The notes below the pieces were generated by a model. The model was given only the letters and a program-made list of their open reading frames with translations. It was not told where the DNA came from and did no database searches. Of a DNA stretch of 64,000 bases, positions 34,322 to 44,763 are shown piece by piece. The position numbers and the translations under genes were made by a program. This DNA comes from Liquidambar formosana. Its lineage: Eukaryota; Streptophyta; Magnoliopsida; Saxifragales; Altingiaceae. Position 1 is the stretch's first letter, and every line of letters starts with the position of its first letter. The stretch spans positions 17,830,264 to 17,894,263 of the forward strand of contig CM077828.1 in assembly GCA_039720395.1 (NCBI GenBank), read 5' to 3'.

Positions 34322-34505
34322 TGTTTTTTATTTTTACCAAACAAAAGGTATCTCAAGTTATCAGGTCTATACTAATCCCTATGATGCACAAACCTACCTA
34401 CAAGTCCCAGTGTATTCGATAATGAGAGAGCTGAGACTCAAAATCAAGACTTACAGTTCCTAAGCTACGGTTCTTTATCATTTGAGCTATCATTGCAAGT
34501 TAAGG
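34322..34505 (-). mobile_element. SINE copy 2
   Basis: Read on the minus strand it has the same order as the copy at 15597-15785: a box A-like TAGCTCAAATGATAAAGAACC, then TTTTGAGTCTC at the box B position, then GGTTTGTGCATCATAGGGATTAGT, then GAGATACCTTTTGTTTGGTAAAAA and an A/T-rich tail. It is clearly diverged from copy 1, so it is an older insertion. Confidence 0.7.
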
Positions 34506-35261
34506 ACCTTATTTCTTTCAAAGCAATGAAAAGTGCTATTCTGCTAATAATTTATTGGCTAAGCCTTTTTATTTTTATTTATTTTAACTAATGGTAAAAC
34601 TATTTAACAACAAAATTCTTTGGATCCACCTATAAAACCTAAACCACCGAGTCATTAAAGAAGTAGACTAGTACAGTAACTTATCGCCATAGGACTCCTA
34701 CTTAAATATTAGATTGTCCTAACAAAAAATTGAACTTATAATCATACACCAAATTATACAATTACAAATTCACCTTATAAACTAGGCTAGCCCAAGAGGG
34801 GATAACTTTTTATACTTTATACCAAGGGAATAATAAATAAATTCTTCCATCCGAAAATTCTCGGCCGCTATTTTTCATTCAAATAAAACCTAACCATAAG
34901 AATACACTTCCATTATGTAACCAATTGTCATGGAAGATGTAATATTTGGTTTAACTTAGGGCAAATCTTTACAAGCACAACTGCACAAGCCGACACAAAC
35001 AGGGGCAGTCTAGAGAATTTCGAATTAGGTCGTCCACTTTCCCAAGTCACACGGAAAAAACCAATCTCGAGAAAAACCACTTGCGCCACGTCACCCTCAC
35101 AAAAACCCATGTCCTCCACCTCACTTAAATAAACCCCATCCCTCACACCACCACCATTTCTCTTCTAGACTTACCCCCAATTTCCCTCACAAAAAAATCC
35201 CTCGCTTTCTCCTCTTTTCTCTCACCACTCTCTTCCTCCCCAAACAAGGTAGTCACCTCCC
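34506..35261. promoter_or_regulatory. Upstream region of the LBD gene
   Basis: No gene is found. From about 35150 to 35250 the plus strand is rich in CT/TC (CCCTCACAAAAAAATCCCTC, CTTTCTCCTC), typical of plant leaders. A TATA-like TTAAATAAA lies at about 35124-35132, about 130 nt before the ATG. Promoter assignment is by position only. Confidence 0.4.
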
Positions 35262-36348
35262 ATGCGGATGAGCTGTAATGGATGCCGAGTCCTCCGCAAA
35301 GGCTGCAGCGAAAACTGCTCCCTTAAGCCTTGCCTTCAGTGGATCAAATCCCCCGATTCCCAATCCAATGCCACTGTCTTTCTCGCCAAGTTTTACGGCC
35401 GTGCTGGCCTCATGAATCTCATTAATGCCGGCCCTGAACATCACCGCCCTGGTAATTCCTCTCTTCCCACCCGTTTGGTTCCCGAGAAAATTCGAGAAAA
35501 GAATTTTTGTTTTTAATCTTAGCTTTTAACCTTCACCCAGTTGAGCCTATTACAATTATTTGGCTCGCTTGAGGTGAGTGTTTCATTTTGCTTGAAACCG
35601 AAACAAAAAATGAGACACAAGATTAAAAATTTTCTTCTCGTTTCCTTTAATTTTCTCACCAACCAAACAGATGGTTTCTTGTAATACGTTGTGTAATTTT
35701 TGGTTTGTGTTTGTTGCAGCGATTTTCAGATCTTTGCTATATGAAGCATGTGGGCGGATCGTTAACCCGATCTTCGGCTCGGCCGGGTTGCTCTGTTCGG
35801 GAAGTTGGCATCTCTGCCAGGCCGCCGTGGAAGCCGTTCTAAACGGCGCGCCGATCATGAAAATCCCATCCGAGTCGGCTGTGAGCAGCATGAGCCCACC
35901 TCTCAAGGCCTGCGACATCCGCCACGTGCCCAAGGAGGAGAACTCGGCGGCTTCCTCTCACGAGCTCCACAGGGTCAAGACTCGGAGCCGGTTCAAGCGT
36001 TCGGCTGCAAAACCGAAGCCCTACATGAAGATTGATATGCACCACTTTGGTCTCGACCTTGAATTTTTGGAGAGTCATGACTCGGAGGAGAGTCAGCAGC
36101 CGAGTCATCCGAGTCAAGGAGGGGATAGCGGAGAGGCTGACAGCATGTCAGTCGAGACGGTGGAGCCCTCACTTGTCGGGAAGCGTGATGAGGGAGCCGA
36201 CGGTAGTGATATCGAGTTGGAGCTGACTCTCGGCTTCGAGCCGGTTCGTAAAGTTCGGAAGGTGGGTGCTGTGAAAAGAGGGGAAGAGATCAACGGTTCA
36301 GGTGATGGCACGTGTAAGGTGGAGCTGGGGCTTGAGTACTCTCCTTGA
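35262..36348 (+). CDS. LOB-domain (LBD) protein, class II, LBD40/41/42 type
   Basis: Exon 1 is 35262-35451 and exon 2 35720-36348 (GT-AG intron), giving 272 residues. The N-terminus [19 protein letters not shown] has the C-x2-C-x6-C-x3-C zinc-binding block (Cys 5, 8, 15, 19). It is followed by [40 protein letters not shown], then in exon 2 [20 protein letters not shown] and [13 protein letters not shown]. This LOB domain lacks the class I leucine-zipper-like coiled coil, placing it in class II. The [17 protein letters not shown] start is typical of LBD40-42; LBD37-39 usually begin MSCNGC. The C-terminus contains [12 protein letters not shown], an EAR-like LxLxL repression motif. These are nuclear DNA-binding regulators; LBD37-39 repress nitrogen and anthocyanin genes and LBD41 is hypoxia-induced in Arabidopsis. 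The role of this copy is not known. The intron position is conserved in the family and no damage is seen. Confidence 0.95.
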
Positions 36349-36660
36349 GTTCTGCTAGTTTTGGTAGTTTTGATAGGATTACCAATAGTTGTTGCAAAGA
36401 GTTTTGTTTTTATTTTTTTGTTTGTTGTGGTACAGTTTTTTGGTGAATGTGTACACAGGTGGTTCATATAGAGAAAATACAGTGACTAGCTCCAATTGGG
36501 TCATCCAAGGACCTTTTCTCCTTTGCTTTGTTAATCTATTATGGGTTATAATCTTCAGCTTAACTTTACATAAGCTTGCACTAATAATTGTTTGGGGTTT
36601 AGGGTTTAGGATTGCCTTATGATGCCCTTATGGGCTCATGTGGACTCGGTACACATATAA

Positions 36661-36691
36661 CTAGTTTGTGTCCCGCGCGATACACGGGTAA
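36661..36691 (-). mobile_element. Minus-strand Helitron 3' terminus
   Basis: Read on the minus strand: ACCCGTGTATCGCGCGGG, able to form a short GC hairpin, then ACACAAACTAG followed by T. A hairpin some 10 nt before CTRR (here CTAG) with insertion between A and T is the Helitron 3' end. The body would extend to higher coordinates, but it is interrupted at once by the plus-strand Helitron that starts at 36692. Confidence 0.65.
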
Positions 36692-38899
36692 TCTATATAT
36701 ATATATATACTAAAACGGAGGAAATGCCTCCCTTTGGTGCCACGTGTCCGTTTGTGAACAGTTGGGGAAAAAGGTAAAATTACTTTTTAGTGACCATTGT
36801 TCAATCTAATGCCAAAAAAGGATAATATCTATCAACTTGCTACAAATTGCCTGTATACTTACATCAAAATAACTATCAATTTTCTTTTTTTCATATTAAG
36901 TTGAGAAAGAATCACTAAAAAGTAATTTTCCCAAAAAGATATGACTTTTGGAGAAATTACTTTTTAGTAATCAATTTTCAACTTAATGCCAAAGAAAGAA
37001 TATTCTCTGCCAACTTGCTACACATTGACTATATACATACTTCAAAAGGACTACTAATGTTTCATGTTTGGTATTAAGTTGAGAAGTGATCACCAAAAGG
37101 TAAATTGTCTAACTTTTCTATTTTTTGGTTTTCACTGCTCTTTTTCATACTCTTTTTCACACGATATAAGTAAGTTGACGTTTGGTGTACCCTGCATATC
37201 TTTTTGTTTTTATGTAGGAAAATCGAAAAACCTATATTATACAATGTTCAACCCAAACTTAGTAGACTATATCATATTTCTTCGTTTTTTTTTATGTCTA
37301 TTCATCTCATTTCCCAAAAGTTAAACGTATAAAATTATAAATATTTATAATCAGAAAAGGAGCCAAATAAAGGCAATAATGATTAAAAAAGAAAATGCGA
37401 CACATTGGAATATGTATTAACATATCAAATTGCTTAGAAAACTATAAAAATGCTTTCAAAATTGTGCAAATACACTTTTGCCAAACAAGGAGTATCTCAA
37501 ATTGTTAGATCCAAACTAATTTACATGATGCACAAATCATTCTCAAGTCCATGCATTCGATAGTAGAGGAACAAAGACATGAACTCAAGATTTATGATTT
37601 TGGAGCCGCGGTTCTTTACTATCTGAACTACCACACGGGTGTGTATTATATATATATATATATATAATTTATATTGTTCACAATATTTATATTTACAGAC
37701 CTCACCCGTGCGTTGCACGGGTTATAAAAAATAAATGATATTGTCTGTCAACTTGCTACAAATTGACTTGATAAGTGCTTCAAAAGGACTACTAACTTTA
37801 TTTGTTTGGTATCAAGCTGGAAAGTGGGTCACCAAAAGATAAATTCCTCACCTTCTTTTTCTTTTCTTTTTTCTTTTTTCCTTTTTTTTTTATATTACTT
37901 GCTCTTTCTTATATGGTGGAGGTACGTTGACGTTTGGTGTTCACTACATATCTCTTTGTTTTTATATGAGAGGATTAGAAAACCCACACTATACAATGTT
38001 AAACCCAAACTTAATAAATTGTAATATATTTTTCTATTTTCTTTATGTCTATTCATTTCCCCTCCTAAAAATTAAACGTATAAAACTATAAATAGTCATA
38101 ATTAAAAAAAAAAACAAATAGAGAAAAGGAGGATTAAAAAGGAAAACACAATCCGCTAGAATCTTCAGATTCTCTCGATTTGCTTCTGACATGAATAAAA
38201 AAAAAAAAAAAAAATCTATTTGAATCAAAATTCTTCCCATATGGTTAATTACATAAAGTTGAAAAGATTTATACTTTCTCTTATTTTCTTCTTCTTCTGG
38301 CTTTTTTTCCTATTCTCTTTCTCAGTCTAGACTTTTCTCTCATCTTTTTATGATCTAATTTCAAACATATTTTTGATATTTTCCCCATGGTTTTTCACTC
38401 TTTGTGAAACCCACTCGAAACTTCATGAAAGGTCAAGATTTATCATTGTCATGCATTTTACAATCTCTACCGTCGGATTTCGAGACACCTTCAACGGCTA
38501 TATTTGCTTTGGTATATACCAACATGTTAAAACCATGATTGTGGGATAGACTAGGCTTTAGAGAATTTTAATCTTTTTTCACCAAATATCATAACGTATC
38601 AGTTCCTTCATTTTTTTTTACAAGTTTTCACTATTAAATTAATTGTTTTTCAAAATAATTTATCTTTTCGAGAATATAATTAAATTTTGTGTAATACATT
38701 ATGCTAACATCACACCAAAGGTTATTTTAATTAAATTATTTTATTTATTTTTGTCTATATCTTTTCAATTTAATTGACATATTATATTAACAAATATATT
38801 TTACTATTTTAGAGAATAAGAGTTTTGTTAAAATTTTAATTTGTTGATAATATTATTTTTTATAAATTAATCCGTGCGTCGCATGGGTTCTAAAGCTAG
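36692..38899 (+). mobile_element. Composite non-autonomous Helitron
   Basis: The 5' end TCTATATATATATATACTAA follows an A. The 3' end CCGTGCGTCGCATGGGTTCT-AAAG-CTAG (ending 38899) is followed by T. Both match Helitron rules (5' TC, 3' hairpin plus CTRR, AT target). No Rep/helicase frame is present. Inside are two related halves: about 36955-37400 and 37735-38130 share GGACTACTA, TTGACGTTTGGTGT, TACAATGTT, ACCCAAACTTA and TTAAACGTATAAAA in the same order. Between them, at 37689-37707, is a complete terminal-type hairpin ACCCGTGCGTTGCACGGGT without a CTRR. Confidence 0.7.
37478..37640 (-). mobile_element. SINE copy 3, inside the composite Helitron
   Basis: Read on the minus strand: GTGGTAGTTCAGATAGTAAAG (box A-like), GAGTTCATGTC (degenerate box B), then GATTTGTGCATCATG and GAGATACTCCTTGTTTGGCAAAA. 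It is the same family as 15597, 34322 and 42908. It lies between the two halves of the Helitron, so either it inserted there or it was carried as cargo. Confidence 0.65.
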
Positions 38900-39171
38900 T
38901 GTTTATAAAAATAATAGTGGAAAAAAATGTAAACTAACATTTAATAAAAATAATACGGAGTAGATGCTTGTAAATTTAGGGATTTATTTGCACGGATGAT
39001 GATTGTAATAATTTGGTCAGAAAAGGAATGAGATGGTAATTGTATCAAAAAATTACATATTGTATTATTTATATTATCAGAATATATTGTATTAAATTAT
39101 AGCATTTGACATAATAGTATGTGTTAAAATAATAATAACATAGATAATATAACTTACACCACTGGATATGT

Positions 39172-39273
39172 CCGTATATAGATGTGTGGTGCTACTTCTG
39201 CACTTGAAAATGCTAAATTCGGCCGTATATAGATGTGTGGTGCTACTTCTGCACTTGAAAATGCTAAATTCGG
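39172..39273. repeat. Perfect 51-bp tandem duplication
   Basis: The unit starting CCGTATATAGATGTGTGGTG (39172-39222) is repeated exactly at 39223-39273. Perfect identity implies a very recent event. The surrounding region 38900-40427 shows no gene; it holds only AT-rich DNA, short pyrimidine tracts near 39300-39450 and an isolated GAAGCCATGGGTAAG near 39907 that resembles a first exon but has no continuation. Confidence 0.9.
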
Positions 39274-40427
39274 ACCAGCTATGGGGACAATTTGGTCATT
39301 TACTATAATTCCTCCTCTCTAATCTCTCTTTACTTTTTAATTCCCCCTTTTTTACCTCCCTCTACCGTCTACTTCTCCCTTTTTTAATATTCTCTCTACT
39401 CCTTTCACGTTTTCTCTCTCCTCCTTGTTCCTCTCTCTTTCTTTCGTACTTCGCCTGCAACTACACAAAAGACAATATACTGTAAAAGTTCAATCGATCC
39501 CCTTAATTGGGTTGTTCCCTGATGCAGCAACCATGTTAGCTCCTCAATTTTTTTTTCTTTTAAAAAAAATATATTTTCCTATGCTCAAAACCCACAAATT
39601 GGGTGTTTAAAAAAATAAAATAAAAATAAGAACAATGGAGATGAACCCCATTAGCACAGGGAGTAAAGCGTTGGGATGGGAGGAATTAGGACTTGCTTCA
39701 TATTTGTTAATTCATTTCTGGTTTATTTTTAATTTTTTTTCTAGTCTTGAGCTATGAATTTAAGGAGGAAAAAAAATCTATGCTTGGGTTGGTATCCTTC
39801 CCTGAAAACGTGGGAAAATTGGGAACTCTTCTACGACTAAAGTGAGTGAACGAAGGAGAGCAGAAGAAGCAAAGAATCTGTGATCACAATTCTGTAGGAG
39901 AAAATAGAAGCCATGGGTAAGTAAAGTCAATATTAAGAGAGAGAGAGGGTCAGGGAGAGAATAAGGGGCAGATAGGCTTCGGAAAAAAAAAAAAGGAAAA
40001 AAAAAACACAGAAATTACACGTGGCATTAAAACAGGCAACCATCCTATTATATATCGATCGGTGGATCATTTGCGCGACGTTATGCATTGATTTGAGCCG
40101 TCCATGGTGTTGATTGTCATCAACTTGGATTCTATGCGCTATGCGTGTTGCTCGAGATAACCGAACTCTAGGTCTATGATGAGATACTATCAATCACAAT
40201 TAATGCCACTTACATTATTTTATGTACAAATGATAGGACCTACCTATTAATCATGACTATTAAAATAGATTCTATTTTTATTAGAATATATTTATTAATA
40301 ATTTGATTCAATGATGTATAGGATATTATATGTCTTTACTTTTATTGGTCTTTACTTTTATTTTAAAGTTATTTATGAAGTGAGCGGTTAATTTAAAATC
40401 TTTTATGATTATTATTACTCCTTTGTT

Positions 40428-40684
40428 TCATATTAATTGATTTATTTTTCATTTTGGATCCTAGTCAAAATGTCAATGACTTCACTTTAATTATTTTATC
40501 AAAATACTCATATTCATAGCGCTAATTATATAATATGTATAAAACAAACTCAATTAATGATTGTATTATACTTGATGACAAAATAAATTGAAATAAATTG
40601 GAATGTCCTTTATATGTGAAAGCATTTAAAAATTAATTCTTAAAAAATGTATTTTTTAGGATAGTCAATTTGAAACAAATAGGG
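40428..40684. mobile_element. Stowaway-like MITE
   Basis: The left end CTCCTTTGTTTCATATTAAT and the reverse complement of the right end, CCCTATTTGTTTCAAATTGA, form inverted repeats flanked by TA (40426-40427 and 40685-40686), as in Tc1/mariner-derived Stowaway elements. The length is 257 bp with no open frame. Confidence 0.75.
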
Positions 40685-41200
40685 TATTGTTTTTTTTATT
40701 ATTTATATGAAGATAGGATAATGTGAATCTATTTTGCATATATATATATATATATGTAGTTTTTTATTTTATTTTTATTTTTTATGTATAGATATATAGA
40801 TGAATTTTTGGTGACAAATTTGTGACATAAAGAAGGTGAACAAGTGGGGGGTGGTGGGACCATTGTTCACTTTTATTTTGATTTCCTCCCATCTTCTGTC
40901 TATCTTCTTCTAAGCGCAAATCAAAGAAAAGTGATGATGAAATGGCGGTCTTATTACCATAATTTCAAGGAAGATAATAATGAGAGATCACCCAAGATTG
41001 TCTACGTATGGCTTTATAATTTTATATGTGTGTAGAATCTGTCAATTTAACTCCAATTGATTGGGACATCTTGTTTATCCCAATTTAAGCGCAATTTGAT
41101 CAAGAGACCTTAATGACGTTGGGCAAGGTTAAAGCTATCCCAAACCCAATAATCCCTTTGTTTACCAAGGCCTAGCACTTTGCTTGAAGTTTAGACCAAC

Positions 41201-42689
41201 TATAGTCCCAATTATACAACCCTAGAGGGGGTGAATAGGGTTTATAGTCAAATAAAATTCTAATTAGCAAATTAAAATCAGATTATTGCAAGAATAAAAA
41301 ATATCACAAGTATGCAATAATATGGAGATATAGAGAGAGAGAATGCAAACGATTTTAACGAGGTTCGACTCCCCATCTACGTCCTCGCCTCAAGAGCTTG
41401 CTTGAGGATTCAAATCCACTATCTCAATCTTCTTCCAAGGTGAAGACCAAACCTTTACACAGCCACAAGTGTTCTTCCCCAAACACTTGCACAAAGCCCT
41501 CTTCAAGAGCTTTAAAGTTAGGGTTTCCACAACCTTTCAATACAAGATGATTTGATAATTGTTTGTGTACAATAAACTCTCCTTAAGAGTAGATAAACAC
41601 TGATTTACAAGCTCACTCAGCTAAAGATTGATCACAATGAATGCTCACTTGAGATTTTTAGGATTTTGATGAAGATGACAATGAATGTTGTTGTTTTATC
41701 TCAATCAATTGCTCATAAAAGAGTTCAAGTGTTGCTTTTATAACCCTTGGGTCCAATATGATCGTTCTATAGCATTAAATGCCAGGAAAAGTAGTTGGGA
41801 GGCATTAAATGCTTTAAATGGCTGTTTAAAAACTAGCCGTTATGTTTTTTCCAAAGGACTTGGTCGATTGAAAGTAGGTTTTAGTCGATTGAAAATTCCA
41901 AAGGATATAAAGAAATGCCTCAGACAAATTAGTCGTCTGAAAACAAGATTTTAGTCAACTGAAAATTTCAGAATGACATTTTCCAGATGAAATGCCTCAG
42001 ATAAGTTGGTCTTTTGAAATGACTTTTGATCGACTGAAATGGCATTTTGGTCGTCTAAAAACGAGATTTTTGTCGACTGAAAATTCCAGAAGGACATTTT
42101 CCAAATGAAGTGCCTCAGATAAGTTGGTCGTCGGAAATGACTTTTTGGTCGACTGAAATGGAATTTTGGTCATCTAAAAATGAGATTTTGGTCGACTGAA
42201 AACTCGAGAAGGATGAAAGACTTGAAGATCAAGCCTCGAATTTCTTAGTCGTCTGAGATGGCACTTTGGTCGACTGAAAATACAATTTGGTCATCTGAAA
42301 GTTACTGTTTACAGGAAAAACATTTTTTTACAAAAGAAGTCCACTAACTTGACAGTTTCTGACCAAAAGTCTTTTATGTCTTTTAAAATAGTTTCACCAC
42401 TTTATAAAGACCTTGGAAACCTAAGTGAGCATATGATGGATCAATCTTACACAATGATCCTAGAACATTCATAAATCTAAGTTGAATGATATAGCTTTGA
42501 AGTTCCATAGGATTGTTATTGTGACATGAGCTGTATAGCCTGCTTTGTGATTCCATTTAAGCCATTTTGTGAAGTGTACATTATAATACCTGTCTCATCA
42601 AGAACTTCACTTGTCATTAGATACAAATCAAAACATCTAAGCTTTGTTAATCATCAAAATAATGAGGGATTGAATCCTTGGAGCCAACA
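41201..42689 (-). mobile_element. Copia-type LTR (probable solo LTR) with internal short-motif repeats
   Basis: Read on the minus strand the LTR starts TGTTGGCTCCAAGGATTCAA, followed by TTATTTTGATGATTAACAAA. It ends near CTATTCACCCCCTCTAGGGT, the reverse complement of the CCCTAGAGGGGGTGAATAGG seen at 41212. Both are typical of plant Copia LTRs. No primer-binding site or protein domain adjoins. CCAACTA occurs on both flanks (41196-41202 and 42690-42696) and may include the target duplication, so the lower boundary is uncertain by several bases. A block of short GTCGACTGAAA-like repeats occupies 41871-42300. Confidence 0.65.
41871..42300. repeat. Minisatellite-like array of GTCGACTGAAA motifs within the LTR
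   Basis: More than ten copies of GTCG(A/T)(C/T)TGAAA and its GTCGTCTGAAA variant are spaced about 20-30 bp apart. They are arranged in a larger unit containing TGCCTCAGATAAGTTGGTC that recurs with a period of about 118 bp (41992 and 42110, with a shorter copy at 41916). No frame is conserved between units. Confidence 0.8.
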
Positions 42690-42907
42690 CCAACTACTCA
42701 ATCCCTTGGTCTAGGAATATATATGAATCCTTCTATTTCCAATTTTTTTTAGTCTGACTCCAAAGAGGAGTGGACATGGAATCTATATTTCAAGAATGGA
42801 AGGTTTTAGGTTTGATTTCACACTTCTTCTTAATCGGATTTATTGAAACTTTTAATTGATGTAGAGTGAAGGGTGGCGCTTGACTCAGGCCCGAAGTCTA
42901 AATACCT

Positions 42908-43035
42908 TTCTTTTTTTTGCTAAACAAAGGATATCCTAAATCACTAGGCCCAGACTAATTCTACCGTGATGCACAAACCTACCTACAAGCCTATGCATCC
43001 TATAGTAAGGGAGCATAGATTTGAACTTGAAATAA
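42908..43035 (-). mobile_element. SINE copy 4 (truncated)
   Basis: It contains the SINE body in reverse: GCTAAACAAAGGATATCCTA, then CACTAGGCCCAGACTAATTC, then GTGATGCACAAACCTACC and GGGAGCATAGATTTGAACTT. It stops before the box A region, so the tRNA-related head is missing. Confidence 0.65.
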
Positions 43036-43439
43036 ATACCTTCATTGCAAAATAGGAAAAAAAAAAAAAACGAAAAAAAGAAAAAAAAAAGGGTCATTTC
43101 TTCTTCTGGATTAGCTTTCTAATTGACAACCATATTGTTTTGAGTTATCTGAATTTGGATTTGAATGAGGCTATTTGTAAAATGGATTAGTTGTCATATA
43201 TTTCAAATTTTCAACCTTGGGCTAGCCTGCACTGCTGAACATAACCCAAACCCGAGGGCCTAGCATGTTTATTGGAATTTGGGCAGGCACTTAATACACC
43301 AAAAATTTTATGCTGTGGGATTTGAAACGAACCCATTCTCCACAATTTGATGCAATTTGACATCATGAATGATACTCGCATGGCCCATGTGAGGGCCTAG
43401 CATTTCATCTTAGGCTCGAGTTAGGCCTAGACATAAGGG

Positions 43440-43985
43440 TCGGCTATTGTCCCCCCTCAATTTTATCTGCACCTTTTATTTATTTTAGTTTTTTAAGATT
43501 TTATAAAAAAATAGCTTCCATGGTTTACTAAAACATCATTTTGAATAACTTTGTAAAATAAATTTTTTCTAAAGTTTATCGTTTAAGTAAACTTTTTGAC
43601 CATTTACAGTTTTTGTTTCATTTTTAATAAAAAAAGTTTACTTACCCTCTATTTGGTTTATGGATTCTACCAAGGAAAAAAAAAAGGAAGGGAAAAAAAA
43701 TTAGGAAGAAATAAAATGAAAGGAAAAAATAAAATCATATCAAACCAAAATTATTCTAATTATTCTTTTTCTTTCAATTTTCCATTGTAACCAAATAAAG
43801 AAAAGTGGAATTCCTTATATTTTATTTTTTTTCCTTGATAAAATCCACGAACCAAATAGAGCCTTAAAGGATAGATTTTGGGAAATTTTTTTTTTTTTTT
43901 TTAACAAAATTGTTCAAAATGAATATTTTTTAATGTATAACATTTTATATTTTTTTATAAAATCTTGAAAAATTAAAATAAGTGG
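43440..43985. mobile_element. Hairpin MITE (family of 2441-2900) interrupted by a second MITE
   Basis: It shares with 2441-2900 the segments GGCTATTG, ATTTTGAATAACTTTGTAAAA, TATCGTTTAAG, TTTTTGACCATTTA, AAATTGTTCAAAATGA and the closing AAAATAAGTGGGTGCC. The centre is displaced by a 219-bp insertion at 43645-43863. Confidence 0.7.
43645..43863. mobile_element. Tourist-like MITE nested in the hairpin MITE
   Basis: The left end CCCTCTATTTGGTTTATGGA and the reverse complement of the right end, GGCTCTATTTGGTTCGTGGA, are inverted repeats. TTA lies directly outside both ends (43642-43644 and 43864-43866), the TWA duplication of PIF/Harbinger MITEs. The interior is A-rich and noncoding. Confidence 0.85.
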
Positions 43986-44159
43986 GTGCCAACAAAAACA
44001 GGCCCCTTAGACATAAAACCCATTATGGGCTTCAACCCATAAACCCAAACCCAAAGCCCCAAACTCTACAGCGAATGCACTTGCATTGCATACACACATT
44101 GCATACATACATATATCTGCGCAGTTGGTATAGAGGAGAAAGTAGAGAGAAAGAGAGAG

Positions 44160-44763
44160 ATGGGGAGGAAGAAGGGAGTAGTGGAGTTCGACGAGAGTCC
44201 GCCGGATGATTTCGATCCGGCGAACCCGTACAAGGACCCGGTGGCGATGCTGGAGATGAGGGAGCACCTGGTAAGGGAGAAGTGGATCGACATTGAGAAG
44301 GCCAAGATTTTGAGGGAGAAATTGAAGTGGTGCTACCGCATCGAAGGCGTCAACCACCTTCAGAAGTGTCGCCACCTCGTCCAGCAGTACCTCGACTCCA
44401 CCCGCGGCATCGGCTGGGGCAAGGACGGTCGTCACCCTTCTCTCCACGGTTCGCCCCTTCTCTCTCTCTCTCTATTATATATATATATATATATATCTGT
44501 TTGGTTTCTGAGAAACCTGAGGAAAACAATAGAAAATGTAATTTCTGATCTTATGTGTTAATGGACTTGAATTAAGCCAAGTAATCGTGTGAGGTTCAGT
44601 TAAGTGGAGTTTTTTAGGTTTTTCTATATTTTCTTAGTAACCGGACAGAGGTCTCTCTCTCTATATATACGTACATATCTCTTCTCTTTCTAGGTTTGAT
44701 TGAGTTTCCTTTTCTCGGATTTCTGTATCAGGTCCTAAGGTTGTGGAGGCTGAGTCGGAATGA
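44160..44763 (+). CDS. NDUFB10: NADH:ubiquinone oxidoreductase (complex I) subunit NDUFB10 / PDSW
   Basis: Exon 1 is 44160-44448 and exon 2 44732-44763, with a GT-AG intron. The protein has 106 residues, about the usual length of the plant subunit. It reads MGRKKGVVEFDESPPDDFDP, then NPYKDPVAMLEMREHLVREK, KAKILREKLKWCYRIEGVNH, LQKCRHLVQQYLDSTRGIGW and GKDGRHPSLHGPKVVEAESE. Cys58 and Cys70 are in the family positions. It is a supernumerary subunit of the membrane arm of mitochondrial complex I, without a cleavable presequence or membrane helix. The last exon contributes only nine residues plus the split Gly codon. A GA-rich leader (AGAGAGAAAGAGAGAG) precedes the ATG, and a CT/AT microsatellite sits in the intron just after the donor. 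Nothing suggests damage. Confidence 0.95.

Noticed and set aside
35583..36467. Minus-strand frames of 92-117 codons over the LBD gene
   Set aside because: They are antisense shadows of the GC-rich LBD exon 2.
44007..44447. 146-codon minus-strand frame
   Set aside because: It is the antisense shadow of NDUFB10 exon 1.
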